From: Auanema rhodensis
Taxonomy: Eukaryota > Nematoda > Chromadorea > Rhabditida > Rhabditidae
Assembly: GCA_964057225.1 (NCBI GenBank)
Contig: OZ059895.1
Location: 17,079,688-17,143,687, forward strand
Length of the DNA: 64,000 nucleotides
Direction of reading: 5' to 3'
Shown here piece after piece: positions 1 to 12,310 of this stretch (the stretch's first letter is position 1; every line of letters starts with the position of its first letter). The notes beneath the pieces are model-generated. The model was not told where the DNA came from. It searched no databases and worked only from the letters and a program-made list of their open reading frames with translations. Made by a program: the position numbers and the translations under genes.

Positions 1-683
1 TATACGGTAAATGATACTACCATTACTTTTATTAAGAATTGCTATTCTCATCGTGAAATAGCAATTTCGAAGAAAGAAGTTCAAATGATGAAGAAGGAGA
101 AGCTTTCGCGTCAAATTGTACTACCATTGTGTCAATTTCAAGTTCAATGTGTACATTAAAATTACAAAAATTGGTTTTCTCACCTTCTTTTCTATTTTTC
201 TCTCACTCTCTCGCTCTCTCCCTGCAACTCCCTCGTATTACTATCTTCACTATCTTGAACATATCCTATTCATCTTTTTCAAACTTAATTTATAACAGTT
301 ATTACTTCAAATCTGTAAAGCTTATCAAGCTACTCGTCTTCATCTCTCTTTCCGCAATCTGGGTTATCGCTCCAGCTGTGAGTAATAACCTTGTCTGCTC
401 AATGCTTATACGTTTGTATGATATATCTCTAACTCTCTTTCTCCCTCCTCCTGTATGCCTTAGATCCTTCTTAAGAGCTCTTTCTTTTCTGCCTTCTGCC
501 CTCCCAGATCCCTCTCACCTGGCCCCTTGCAAGCGCGACATCGCGCGCGATTTTCGGATTCCAGGCCACACCACCGTCACAGTAATAGCCTGAACGGTAC
601 ACGGTGACTTCATTCATAACCCCACATTTCCATCACACGCTATTTTCTGAGCTCTCTTAAGAAAACCCTATAAGCTATTCCAT
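1..683. other. Upstream region of the EYA homologue, no gene recognised
   Basis: This stretch precedes the proposed EYA start. It is AT-rich with pyrimidine-rich runs on the plus strand, for example around 180-240 and 430-520. A 155-codon open frame lies at 129-593, but its residues (mostly Ser, Leu, Phe, Pro) reflect CT-rich composition and it matches no family I know. It may contain the promoter, a 5' UTR or a spliced-leader acceptor of the EYA gene. None of these can be fixed from sequence alone. Confidence 0.4.
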
Positions 684-3600
684 ATGGTTCTCCATCCGGT
701 AATTATTTTCTTGTTTTTTTCTCTATTTCTTAAACTATTGAGCTCTGATAAATATTTGAGTTTCACTTCAGGGAGATATTAAGCATAAACTTCAATTTCT
801 TACAAGTTTCATTTAAATATTTTATTTTTTCAGGACGATAGTAAGCCAAATCCTCAGTTTGCTCCAGCTGAACCTGCAACGTAAGTCCATGTTTTAACAT
901 ATTTTCTCAGCATTTTCTATATAATTCTTACAATTATTTCAAAATATAGCAACTTTTACAAAAGATTTGAATAGCTATTTCATATTTATTGATAATTTTA
1001 TTTTTGAAAAGCCTTCTAAATCTTGAAACTCATTTCAATTTTCATCTAAATGTTCTCTATTTTTCATGTAAATTTGTATTTAAGTTTTACAAAGTTTATT
1101 GCATTCTACTTAGCTTTTGAAAATTATCTATTCACAGTACTTTTAATATTTTATAAAATTTGAATTCATTCATTGAGTTTATTGGAAATTATTCCAACGG
1201 TAGCACTTACTAGATGACCCCATGAGCCAGACTTCTTAGAGCCCTAAGAGCTCTTCTTACCTAGAACTGGGCCACCATTCTCCTTCCAATCCAAATATTA
1301 TGCCAATATTGAAGAAAAGCGTCAATCGACTGTTTAAGTGTTACCTAGAAGTATCAATATGATTATATAATTCTTTTTCGGAATCTATAGTATTCAGAAT
1401 TATTTCCATTAATCTCATCTGAAGTACTGTTACATCGCTAAATTATCGATTTTCATGGTATAAAAGCAAAAATTGTCATTCGTTTTGCTCATTATAACCG
1501 ACTGACGGCAAATACACAGCAGCAAAAGCTGTTGTCATGCTTTTACGAAGTCATTTGATCCTCAGAGACGCTGGACTGATGGGAGCTTTTCCGTCAATCT
1601 GAACCAATCTGATGGCTTTCAGTGCATCGCTAAAAGCAGCAAACCGCAAGTTGCATTTGAGGGACAAGAAGGCAAAAGCTTTAAAGAGAGAGAGAAAGAA
1701 AGTAGAAGAAATGGAAGAAAACAGAAATTTGAAGGCAAATAATCAATCTGAACCTTAGAGAACTGCCCTGACATGGGAAAGCTTCTTGAGAATCTGGCAG
1801 TTATTGCTGGCATGAGAGAAGCGGCTTAAGATAAAGGAAAAGCTTTGGTATAAGGGAGGTAGAAGAAGAACAGAGCGAAAAAACAGTGTAATCAAAGCTC
1901 TTTTGTCTTTGTTTGTGAACATTAGGCTGTGAATTGTTGCCCTTACACGTCTTTATTCAGACAGTAGTTGTTAGCTTCTCAGAGTGTTGTAGACGACCTT
2001 ATACGTCTTCTTTATCTTCTTCTAGCTCTCCCTCTGTAGCTGTCTGATCCTACAACATATACTCTTCTTCTTTTTCATTCTTTCTCTCCCTCTCTCTATT
2101 TCTCTCTTTTACTTATTCTGTCTGTCTCTCTATGTTAGCTCTCTCTTTATCTCTTCATTTCTTATATCTTCTGTCAATCGTTCTCTTTCTTCTTCTATCA
2201 GCCTTTTCTGTGTATTTTCTCCTGTATATATGTTCATATAAGTCCATATACGTGTAAGCATATGCGTTATGTTTGCCTAAGACCTTCTGTCACTTGACAG
2301 CCTTCCACCCACCATCTTTTTCGTCCCAAACACCAGCACGACTTGTCGAGCTTGTATGTATGTGCTTTTACACTCTCATCTAGTTACTAGATAAATTTTA
2401 CAGTTAATTCTCTTTTTCTTATTCTATTGCCTTATAATTATCTTGTTCGATTCTCAGTTCATATAGCTTATTACTATATCTTTGCCAAGCTACAGTAATT
2501 TGGCGTCAATCACCATTACATAAGCACACGGCTAACTCCTGCTGTGCAACTGTTAGCACCTAACCGTGCCATCGGCACAAACCACACACCCATTATCCCT
2601 GTGGTCTTGTTTTCGAAGTCTATCAAATCGATTAATTGTAATTAAAAGAAAGTTGTTAGTCGGAGATTACTGACGCATGCAGCTTCATAATCTATGCTTC
2701 CTATTGAGTTGGTGCAAACAGCGAAGCGTTCTCACCTCACATGGCATTCTTCAAAGCTTTTTATGCTTTTGCTGATGATTATCAAGCATCAACTAATGTT
2801 ATTCCAAAGCTCATTCGTTATTTATATCTCAAACATGTTTCCATTCAATTTATATGCACTTGCAACATATTTGGAAACAAAAAAAACACAAGCAATTGCG
2901 TCATTTTGTGATTATCTACCTCTCAAATTACATTGTTATAGTTACGTTGAATCAACCTGGAATAGCTGAACCCGAGCAGATGCTCGTCTTTTTTTCTTTT
3001 ATTCTCCTATTTTTACTTGATATCTCTTTAGCTACATGTATTCAATTGAAAAAAACTATATATTTTATTGAACATATTGTCTAATTAACCACATGGTTAA
3101 AGATAATTATCAATATATGTATGAATTCTCATGACGTCACTACTTACAGAGCTGATCAATCGTCATTGGCTTCATCTGTTTGGTCATTGCTTCCCGATAC
3201 CAAAGCAGAAAATATGGCTACAGAACGTACAGCCGGATTAGTGTCTATCACTGATACATCAGCTTACGGTATGTTTTATAAGCAATAAGCACTTCATTAT
3301 TTCATATATTTAGGACAAAATCCATATTATAACGGAAGCTATACGACTGGATACGGTATGTATGGCAGTAATCCAGCAGCATATTATCAGGTTTGTATTG
3401 TCATTATTATTATTTTTTGTCAAAAAAAGCAAACAAAAGTGATTTGATAAGATGAAGATTCTCGTATTTGCTTTGTTTTTTTTTTTTGTAAAAAATTCTA
3501 TAAGCAATATGTTTGTTATTGACTGCATATTATTTTTATGATTTATCTTCTTCTTTTTTCTAGGTAGCAACTGGATTAAGAGCACAAAATGCAGCTGCAG

Positions 3601-5664
3601 CTGCTGTAACGTTTCCATATGGCATTGGTGCTGCTGCTGCTCAAACAGCATACTACGGTACTCCTTTAATTCCCTTTCTAACTAACTTTATCTTAATATT
3701 TGCAATCGAGCATATATTTTATTATTTTAATATAAAATTTTGAGCATAATTTATATTAATTTATAGGTAGCTCATATCCAACAGCAATCAATTTCAATGA
3801 TTATTCTACATATAATACACAATATTATAATCGAATGCAGACAGCCAGCTATTACGGTAATGCGCTGACAGCTGGTGCTTATACGGTATGTTTCAAAAGA
3901 CATGTTCAAATTTTGATATAACAACGTTATGATGAAATTCTATTTTATAGAGTAGTAATTTATCAACTGAAAGTAATTCAACTTCTGATCTCAATACATT
4001 TGCAATTAAGGATAAGAAAGGTAAATTCAATCTGAGAGCATCAGTCTTCTAGTTTTCTCTTATATCCTATATCTGTAACAGTGAAACATACATGTAATTC
4101 TTACAGTTTCATCAAAAACATCAAAGAAGAAGAAGTCTGGATCATGCTCTCCAGGTGATACTCAATATACTCGAGTATTTATATGGGATTTGGATGATAT
4201 TTGTCCTTTATCTACCAATACACTCACAACATTGGGTCATCGAGTAAGTTAGAAAAACCTTCAGAATACATTTTATTTTTGAGATTATTGCATTGTTTTA
4301 TTAAAATTGTTTATAAAATTTTGTATGTATTATTGTTTTTAGGCAAGTTCTCATCCACACCTTGGACGTCAAGTTATGCTTCTGAAACAGTTGACCAGTC
4401 GTGTTATTGGCTTATGTTTCCCCACAGATCATATTGAGGTTAGTTACCTAGAATCATATAAAACAAATTTATTGAAAAGTATTTGAATATAAATTTCGAA
4501 TTTTACGTTAAGTCAATATAATTAAAAGAAATAAGTATAGAATTAGCATAATGATATGAAACCATTGTTAAACGTGATTTTCACGTGATTATTCATTTAA
4601 TATAAGAAATGTCGATGAAACGGTTGTTCTACAAACATATACAGTTATTGATAATAATTGATTATGCTTTTTAGGAATTTGAATTGTGCAATGTTGAAGA
4701 TGCTGCATTAGAAGATTCATTATCAGATGGATCTGTATTGGATGGACGGTTAGTGCTATAGTATACCATATAAATCAATATAAGTTATATTATAGTAGTG
4801 GTGTAGAAGTTATGAGACGATTAGCTAGCAAATATTTTGCTTTACGGCAACTCTATCAAGAGAACGTGCCTCTGAAGGCTGATGATGCCTGCAATACATG
4901 TATGTTTCACTAGTTACAATTAATAGCTCAATTTTGCATTAAAATAGATTTTTTAATCCAAATTACAGTACTCATAAATAAAAAAATTAAATAAAACTAA
5001 TAAAACTTATTTTAGCCATGATTGATAGAGCTGGTTTGATAGCCCAAAAAGATGAATTGATAGATGCTGCTCGACAAGTCGATTCATTGTATATGCAAAG
5101 ATCAGAATTAGCAAGACGGTGCCTGGATATTGTACAGCAGCGGTATGCTTCATCAAAAGAATATTCCTAAACTAATCTTAACCATTGTTTATAGATCTGA
5201 AGCTTCTGATTCAAAATATGCTAATGTTGTCCTTTGTTCTGATGGTTTAATCACGGGTATAAGTGAATTGATGCTCTCATCTATGACGACATCCGTTGGA
5301 ATTGATAACATTTACAGCTTTGGCAAAGCTGGAAAGGTATATTGAATATTTTTCTACAAAAAGCTAACCACTCACTCATTCTAGGAATCAGTTTTGGAAC
5401 GTATCCAAAATCGTTTTGGAAAAAAGTGCAGCTTTGTCTTAATTACATCAAATCCGGAAACCACAATGACAGCTAAAAAGGTAAATTTCTTGGACAAAAC
5501 CTTTTTTTTTTCATTTTAGCAGGCATTTTTAATTCTTCTTCTATTATTTGTTTGATTTACAGGTTAGCATTCCGGTATGGCCAATGCTTTCAACAGCCGA
5601 TTTGGAGAAGTTCTATTCAGCGCAGACACATTTCTTGCTGACCACAACTCGTCAACGATCTTAA
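684..5664 (+). CDS. eya: Eyes-absent (EYA) family protein, probably catalytically degenerate
   Basis: Homologue of the EYA transcription cofactor/haloacid-dehalogenase phosphatase, which partners SIX proteins in the nucleus. Fifteen exons keep phase: 684-698, 834-880, 3150-3268, 3314-3390, 3564-3657, 3767-3885, 3951-4020, 4107-4243, 4343-4438, 4675-4748, 4796-4899, 5016-5142, 5195-5336, 5385-5480, 5563-5664 (1419 nt, 472 aa). Residues about 40-175 are Tyr/Ala/Gly/Ser-rich like the EYA transactivation region. The C-terminal EYA domain opens with VFIWDLDD (Asp208, Asp210) and contains IDNIYSFGKAGKESVLERI and RFGKKCSFVLI, close to the family's NIYS...GKES and RFG-K segments. The usual Thr of DLDET is Ile212, and the metal-binding GDG-EE loop is replaced by TSNPETT, so I infer loss of phosphatase activity. 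The first two small exons, before a 2.3-kb intron, are supported only by phase. Confidence 0.9.
881..3149 (+). other. Large second intron of the EYA gene
   Basis: A 2.27-kb intron between the EXON ending at 880 (donor GTAAGT) and the exon starting at 3150 (acceptor TTACAG). It holds AT-rich filler, a CT-rich tract at about 2030-2230 and short open frames without recognisable similarity. The other EYA introns are mostly 45-240 nt, so this one could carry regulatory elements. I see no convincing exon or mobile element in it. Confidence 0.55.
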
Positions 5665-5842
5665 AAATGCTAAGAAATCGTTTCGTGGTTTTTCTCACGT
5701 AAATTATTAATTTTTAATTATAGTAATATAATTAACAAATATTTATATTATATGCTCTAAGAATGTTGTATCTGACTGACATATCCAATCAACTTGGCTA
5801 TGCGTTTCGATTCCTGCTCTTCCTCATTTTAATTGCGCCACA

Positions 5843-5924
<82 letters not shown>

Positions 5925-6784
5925 GTCTCGTCTCCTAGCTCGCGAGATCTGAATCAGACCTGCTCTTCCTTCGTACTGTATTAGCTTGCCTTTAGCCGTA
6001 GAATATCAAGACAATCGGAATACTCTGGGAAAACAATTGAAGGAGCTGATTAAGAATTTTGCCGGCAACGAAACTTATACATCGACTAAATCATATTTCA
6101 TCAGCATCATTACTTCATTTCTACATCTACTATGTTATAATAATTGATGAATATACATACATCTATGGCCAAAACTTGCTTCGAACGGCAGCTTTCCTCA
6201 TTCGAAACATCAAATAACTGTATTTCCTTCACGTTTCTTCTTAATCATTCTTTCTGGTATACAGTATTTATATCGTATTATCTATCTTTTACATTACAAT
6301 TCATGATCTCAATCCATGTTCTGTCTCAGATTCTTGTTTGTTTCTTTGTTGATTTTCTTTAATAATACCAATATAATATAAGAAAAAAAGACGAAAAGAA
6401 GAAGAAAAACGATAATGTTTCCTGTCTGCGCACACACATATTCAGATGTGTGAGGTGAAATCAGCTAGCAGCTTAGCTTTTCAACGTCAACTCGCAGCAC
6501 CCCCCGTGATTTCTAAGTCAAACTTCATTGTATGGTCTTTTCTTAGTTGTTGTAATTCTTGTATTTTTTTTCCTTTTTTTTAGTCAAAATCTATACAAAA
6601 AAGTATTTATTCCGTATTTGCCATTCACATTGTCTATATTCTATTCGCTCAAATGAAATTTTGCGTTATGTTTTTATGTCAAATCTTTATTATTTTGGAA
6701 GAAAAACATGAAATGTTTGTTGATAATTGCATGAGATGAGGAGTATGTTTCAAATATAACTGATATTCAGATAAATGATGATTA
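5665..6784. other. Convergent 3' region of EYA and the chitin-binding gene
   Basis: The EYA gene ends at 5664 on the plus strand and the peritrophin gene ends at 6785 on the minus strand. The 1.1 kb between them holds both 3' UTRs. Its only distinctive feature is the long CT dinucleotide tract at about 5845-5916. The short open frames here are low-complexity. Confidence 0.6.
5845..5916. repeat. (CT)n microsatellite
   Basis: An almost uninterrupted CT dinucleotide tract of about 35 repeats, followed by a degenerate tail to about 5930. It lies just downstream of the EYA stop codon and is probably transcribed into its 3' UTR if the transcript extends this far. Confidence 0.95.
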
Positions 6785-9700
6785 TCAATAACCACATTCA
6801 GGCACATTTCCTTTGTGATCACATACCGTTTTACGTGGATTCCAGGCTGTGCCAGGAGCACATGGACGTTCCATCCATTGTCCTAATCAAGAGAAACGTG
6901 TATTTGGAAGCTTAAAAGACATACAACTAACCATGTACACATTGATAGTATTTGCTACAATCATGTCGAACTCGACGATATCCTTCAACTCCACCAGATT
7001 CCTGAAAAAAATTTTTTTTAATTTAAGGGACGTCAAACGATGAAGCATATGGTATAGCTTCAAACTGGCTACCAACCACGCAAGCCTTATTGCCGCCGTG
7101 CCCATGATCGTGTCCGTTATTGTTTCCGTGGTCATGACCGTGATCGTGCCCGTGGTCATGTCCATGATCATGTCCACCACCTTGACCGTTACATTGTCCA
7201 CGAACGCAGAATCCATTTTGATAGATCATACCATACTCACAAGCTTCCTTAAGCCATTTTCCATGACGACAGACCTTTAATAAGAATAATAGAAAGATCA
7301 AAAAATCTTAAGTAAAATGAAAATAAAAAGTTTAAAAGGTTAGATTGAAAGATGGGTTAACTAACTACGACGATATGATCAATCATCTAATCTTTGATTC
7401 ACTCAACTCTGGTGACCGACACAAATTCTAGCCAAAAACCGGTTACAATCATTATGTATCTTACATCAGTCAAGGAACAGCCTCTCTCTCTATGAACTCG
7501 AGCCACACACCCCTTTCCATGCACACGTCAACAGCTGTGTCTTCTCTGCTCGCTCAAATAGCAGTTGCTTGCCCAACAGCTCTCTCGCCTAACAAGCTCC
7601 ACCCATATGGCATACGACATTAACTAGTGTCTTGCAAAAACCAGTAGCAAGTACGGTGACGTTAAATGAGTGCAAAGGCCTTTGCAAGACCTTTCTGTTT
7701 AATTTTTGGAGCCCCTCTTTGAAGGGGTTAATACGTTGGGTTGAAAGCTCATGATGTTCGTTACATTTTTAGGAAAAAAAACTTATATTTTACCTCATAC
7801 ATATCGCAGCTTCCTTTTATCTTTCTTGTTTCTCCTTCATAGCAACTTGGTCGCTTTGGCGGATGTACTGGTGTAGCTACTGCTGCTTTAACACAACGAA
7901 GACTCTAAAAATCAAGCGAATTGCTTTAAATTCAAATTTAAATTGTTGAAGCTAACCTCCCAGAAGAAAGTCATACCCTTAGGGCATTGACGCTCAACCC
8001 ATTTGCCATAGTAACAGACATAGTAAGCATCATTGGTTTGCTGACTAGGCTTAACATTACCAGTTTGACATTCGCGATTTGGAGAAGGCTCATATCCTCC
8101 TATATTTCAGTTCAAATTAAAGATTTAAAGCTTTGATTTTCGTGAAACCTGGGTTAGTTGGACATGTATGAGAAGGAGAACATTTTCCATTTATGAATTG
8201 CTTATTTCCATCACATTTTCCCAGAATAAATTGGCCATTATGGCAAATTCTGAACTCCCCACATGCTTCCATAGGCTGAAAATTCAAATTCAATGAACAA
8301 GTATGATTTTATTTCCTGGAACCTGGAATGATCCAGCATTGCATTCCTTGTGAGCGTTACAGGAATCAAATCTGAAAGATAATGAGCTTTATCTCCGAAA
8401 CTTATCAATGTCACTTACCCTCGGACACATTGCCCTGTTGTCAAATCAAAAGAATCATGTGGTGGGCATTGCTAAAAATGATTTTTAATGTTTAACCTTA
8501 TCCTATGAAAATTCAAAAAAGGCTGTTCCTATGAGAGAATCTTACTTGATTCACAAAGCGGCCATACTTGTCACATTCCCAGAAACGTGTGCAGTCATGC
8601 TCATCTTGTATTCTGAAATTTCCTTCACAACTCTGAGCTACATACTTCTGGAAAGAATTTGAAAGATTGATGATCTAAAAGCCATTGGATAAACCTCATC
8701 AACACCATATATCGGTATGTATTCCGTAACTACTGGAGGAATAGGATTAGGCTTTACAGGTACAGGAAGAGATGGGATAGTTGGAATGGGACGGATAACT
8801 GGTGGTGGCTTAGGAAAATACTGAACATTACACGTTCCTGTGATACAACGTTGATGTTGTTTATCTAATATATCAGATGAATATGAATTAATCTTTAAAG
8901 TATGATTGAATACCATAGACATATCCCTGAGGACATCTTAGATCAGCCCATTGTCCAAATCGACATTCAAACAGCCGATCACAGTGAATTGGATTCAATT
9001 TTCTCTGAAATAGGTTGAGTGCTGTGATTGTGCAAGGAAAGCTTTACTTGTCCTTCAGTACAAATCCTATTGTTGCCGTTATAGGGAGGATGAGTAGGAT
9101 GATGATGATGATCGTCTTGATCATATCCACGGCAAGAACTATATCTAGCTGGAACGCATTCTTCCAAATAAGAATCAAACAATCGTCCTGTTGGGCAACT
9201 GTAATTTCAGGTTGGTGTACGACCTTTTCTTTTCTTTTCTTTTCAACTTATACGAAAAGTTTTGTTTAATATCTTATAATATTGCTGAATCACTTACGTT
9301 CGTACACGCCAAAGACCTTGATGACACACCATGAAGTTCTTGCATCGCTTTGGAATTCCCTGGAAGAATATTTTCATGTTTAAGGAAGAAGCATACAATG
9401 AGAAGACTACTTACACGAATTGATCCCTTTTTACAATAGTTAGGTATGGAATAATACTCAGCTTCATCTAAATCATAATCTGGTCTTCTGGATTTTGTGT
9501 GTCGAGCATGACGGCTTCTTTCGTTCATTGCTGGACAAGTCAAATGGCAGGAAGCTAAAACTCATTGTTGCAGATTTAAAGGAAATAAGATGATGCAATG
9601 ATATACGTGGGACTTTCATCTCCTTAGATGCTTCTTTGCATTCTCCTCCAGTCCATACAGAAGATCGTTCTCTACAGATCGTCATATCGCAGTTGTATAC

Positions 9701-10186
9701 AAACGTTGTCTGATTACAGACAATACGATGATGTCCTTCATGATCATTGAAAGCAACAGCTATTGGATATGATTTGAATCCAAAGGTTCTTTTAGCATCA
9801 TAGCAGAGTCTATCACAAATATTCTTCTTTCCTGAAACAAAAGAAGCTCATGAGCCGTTGATAAAGAAAAAGGAAGAAACCTTTGCGTTTATTCAAAGAA
9901 CGAAGGAATTCCTTGTCAAAATCTTCTGAATCAAAATTATCTTCTTCAGAACTAAAATCCGCATCTGAGTTATGATCATGATGGTGGTGATGTTGTCCTC
10001 CTTTTGAGAATTCTTGAGGCTCAGCAACTGAAAAAGAACATGACCATGACAAAGACTTATATGAAGTTACAACTCACATGATTCGAGTTGTCCAACTATT
10101 TCAGGAAATGATTGGAGTGAATTATCTATATATTCAACATTTAAGGCATATATACTACTGCAAAGCAGTAGAACTATGAGATACAT
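6785..10186 (-). CDS. Secreted multi-peritrophin (CBM14) chitin-binding protein, CBD-1-like
   Basis: Many-exon minus-strand gene. The start ATG at 10186 sits directly behind a TTTCAG acceptor and begins a signal peptide (MYLIVLLLCSSIYA). Next come an acidic/His segment (HHHHHDHN; EEDNFDSEDFDKE) and a divergent Cys-rich block. About seven peritrophin-A (CBM14) modules follow, with the C-aromatic-x-C-x-G-x-W/F spacing: MVCHQGLW, FECRFGQW, WECDKYGRF, FRICHNGQF, YVCYYGKW, YEVCRHGKW and YYQCVHGQW. A proline-rich linker lies at about 8710-8830 and a Gly-His-Asp repeat at about 7090-7190. The protein ends in CGY before the stop at 6785. Peritrophin-A domains bind chitin. In nematodes, multi-domain members such as CBD-1 act in the eggshell; assignment to that role is inference from architecture. 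One 0.5-kb intron (about 7276-7793) is unusually long for this gene. Confidence 0.85.
7085..7195 (-). repeat. Coding Gly-His-Asp repeat inside the chitin-binding protein
   Basis: Read on the minus strand, a 6-bp-based repeat encodes repeated GHDHGHDH units between the sixth and seventh good peritrophin modules. It ends in NNNGHDHGHGGNK. His/Asp-rich repeats of this type can bind metal ions; that is a suggestion only. The repeat keeps the reading frame of the surrounding exon, so it is part of the protein. Confidence 0.85.
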
Positions 10187-10528
10187 CTGAAAGCAGTTAC
10201 GGTATTCTCGCTATTTGGGAGAAAAGAGGAGAAATATATGAAAATGAGAAGTTGGGCTACGTCTCTCATCTTTATATAGCAGACTCCGAGCAGAAACAAT
10301 TGTGATTTTCATAAAAAATCATAACGTTTCATGATTCAGACTTCTTCTACGCTTACAATGATGACGATTTCTCAAAATATTGCCTATTTCATATGTGGGA
10401 GTCACATTGTTCGAGCAAAGAAAAACGAAAACGATTCATAAATTACGCAATTTTCTTTTGAAATTTAGAAACACAAATCATAACAAAAGTTTATTTGTAA
10501 ATTACACTAATAAATTTGGTCAAATATA

Positions 10529-11475
10529 CTAGAAATGATTGAAGTTTTCCATGAACATCTTCTTACTTATTTCTTGGAAATGATTGCGATTCTTAGCTGC
10601 ATCTAACAGCATTATCTTTCCAAGAACCTTAAAATAATATTCAAAGTTTGTTATCAAAGTTATTGAGAGAGCCATACGTGATTGATCAACAACTTCGGTA
10701 TATATCCTTTCAAATCAGCTTGCATAACAACATCACATAAAGTTTTGCTTTTTTCCTCAGGATGAGGACGGAATCGAACACCAGCAAGCTGTAAATCAGC
10801 GCGAACTTTACCATTGACTTCTGGACATTCATCAAGAAGAACACTTCTGGAAGCCATGATGTAAGCATCATTCACCTTACGGTACATTCGAGTTGCAACA
10901 AAGTCACGTCCACTAACAATTAATGAATCATTGGTCGAATACTGAAAATATTCTGAGGTTTATCATATGTTTTGAATAAGAATACCGTGATTAAATCGAA
11001 AAACTCAGTAGGTTTAGCAATGGTTGAAGCAAAGTTGATGTTATCATTCCATTCTGGAAGTTGTTCAAAGTTTTCCCAAGTTTCTTTCATAGCAACGGAT
11101 GGAATAACATCCAACGTTGTCTATATAGGATTTAAAACTTGAAAAAGGATTGAATATACTTACGGTAATTGTAACCGTTTTAGGTTTTCTATGCGTATGA
11201 GCATAAACAACATCTCCAGCATCGTTACTTTCATCCTGAAATTTCCAATGTTTTTGATGTCTTCAAGCATGAACTGCCAACCTTTTTCCAATCAGTTCTC
11301 TTCTCATAGTTTGGATTGAATATGCTTTCAACTTCTTTAAAAGCTTCGCCAGCAGTTTTTAAAGCATTAGAATACTATAAAGAATGACAAACTTATTGGA
11401 TCTATGATTTACCTTTTCATCTTCTGGCTTCAAAGTATCCGTGACATCATGCAGAGTTAATGAAGTCACAGCCAT
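10529..11475 (-). CDS. StAR-like START-domain lipid-transfer protein, copy A
   Basis: Minus-strand gene with a predicted product of about 235-240 aa, nearly all START domain. Diagnostic segments are the WKKDESNDAGDVVY region, LPEWNDNI, LIVSGRDFVATRMYR and MQADLKGYIPKLLINHVLGKI. These match the StAR/STARD1-STARD3 pattern (SGRDFV, DLKGWLPK, NQVL). START domains carry one lipid such as sterol or phospholipid between membranes; the ligand here is unknown. There is no signal peptide or transmembrane segment. The start at 11475 (MAVTSLTLHDV) is the first ATG; the frame stays open upstream, so a longer N-terminus is possible. The stop is at 10529-10531. The 5' half is identical to copy B at 12311-13291, while the 3' half has diverged. 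Confidence 0.85.
10981..11468 (-). repeat. 488-bp perfect duplicate block, copy A
   Basis: Compared base by base, 10981-11468 is identical to 12803-13290 at a constant offset of 1822 bp. The block includes coding exons and the introns between them. Identity stops abruptly on both sides: inside an intron at 10980/12802 and at a single C/T difference at 11469/13291. That base turns the ATG start of copy B into a GTG codon in copy A. Confidence 0.95.
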
Positions 11476-12310
11476 GACAAATTCGTGAATGTATGTATAT
11501 GGAGATAATGTGACTAGTCTGGTTTAAATACAAAGATAATTCCTCAAGAATTCGTTATCAAGCTTTATCACCGTAAATTGACCTTCAATCTTCTTCCATC
11601 ACAATGGAGAGAGGGATAGTGAAAATTAAACTTGTTGATGTTTTTTATATTTTATTTTGTAACAGTTATCCTAAAACATTTAAAGTAATTTGTAGCATTT
11701 GAGAAAAGCTTCTAGCTTCTTATTAGTTATTTTCACATAATAAAGATTATTTTTATTTGTTAGAAACACGTTAACAAATTTGCAAGAGATAATGCAGCTT
11801 GATAGTACCGTAGAGGTTAAAAAATCATATTTCGTCTTCAGTTTGTTAATGACATCATAAAGAAATCAGGAAGTCATATAAATACAAAAACAGAGTCGAT
11901 AATGATGGCTGATTGAACTACAAAGATAATAACTACAGATTTTCATATCTTTGTTCCGTTCAATAAATAATCTTCAAAAATTTATTGTTATCCGATTTTA
12001 GTCTGTCAGCTCCACAACATTTTTGCAGAAAGTGAATCTGATTAGAAACAATTATTTTACTTACAACTTTATTAAATGGTCAACCCCTGAGGGTGTTGTT
12101 CGTTCCTACAACTTTGGTACACGAGCGACTGTAAACAGCATGCATTAAAAATGATTAATAATATAATAAATTTATTTATATTAAAAATAAAAAAAATTTA
12201 TTTAATTAAATATTTACATTTTAATATCTTCATAAGATCTCTTATAAAATATCTCCTAAAAAATCTATAGAAGAAAAAAAATTATAACAATACAAGTAAT
12301 GCTTTTCATA
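11476..12310. other. Spacer between the two START genes
   Basis: About 0.8 kb of AT-rich sequence between the start of copy A and the stop of copy B, so it should hold the promoter of A and the 3' UTR of B. No coding exon or repeat element is evident. The segment near 11890-12000 has short similarities to the 5' flank of copy B at about 13310-13400 (a GACTGA...CTACAAAGATAAT pattern). This suggests the duplication once extended into flanking DNA that has since diverged. Confidence 0.5.

Noticed and set aside
129-593. 155-codon open frame upstream of EYA
   Set aside because: Composition is driven by CT-rich DNA (Ser/Leu/Phe/Pro), with no recognisable domain, signal peptide logic or splice context.
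1490-1900. Possible mobile-element remnant in the EYA intron
   Set aside because: The stretch is GC-richer and has short GCAAAAGCT-type repeats, but I see no terminal repeats, target-site duplication or transposase frame.
5763-5984. Open frame across the CT microsatellite downstream of EYA
   Set aside because: More than a third of it is Ser-Leu repeat produced by the dinucleotide tract.
7098-7280. Plus-strand Val/Ile/Met-rich frame
   Set aside because: It is the antisense shadow of the Gly-His-Asp repeat of the chitin-binding gene.
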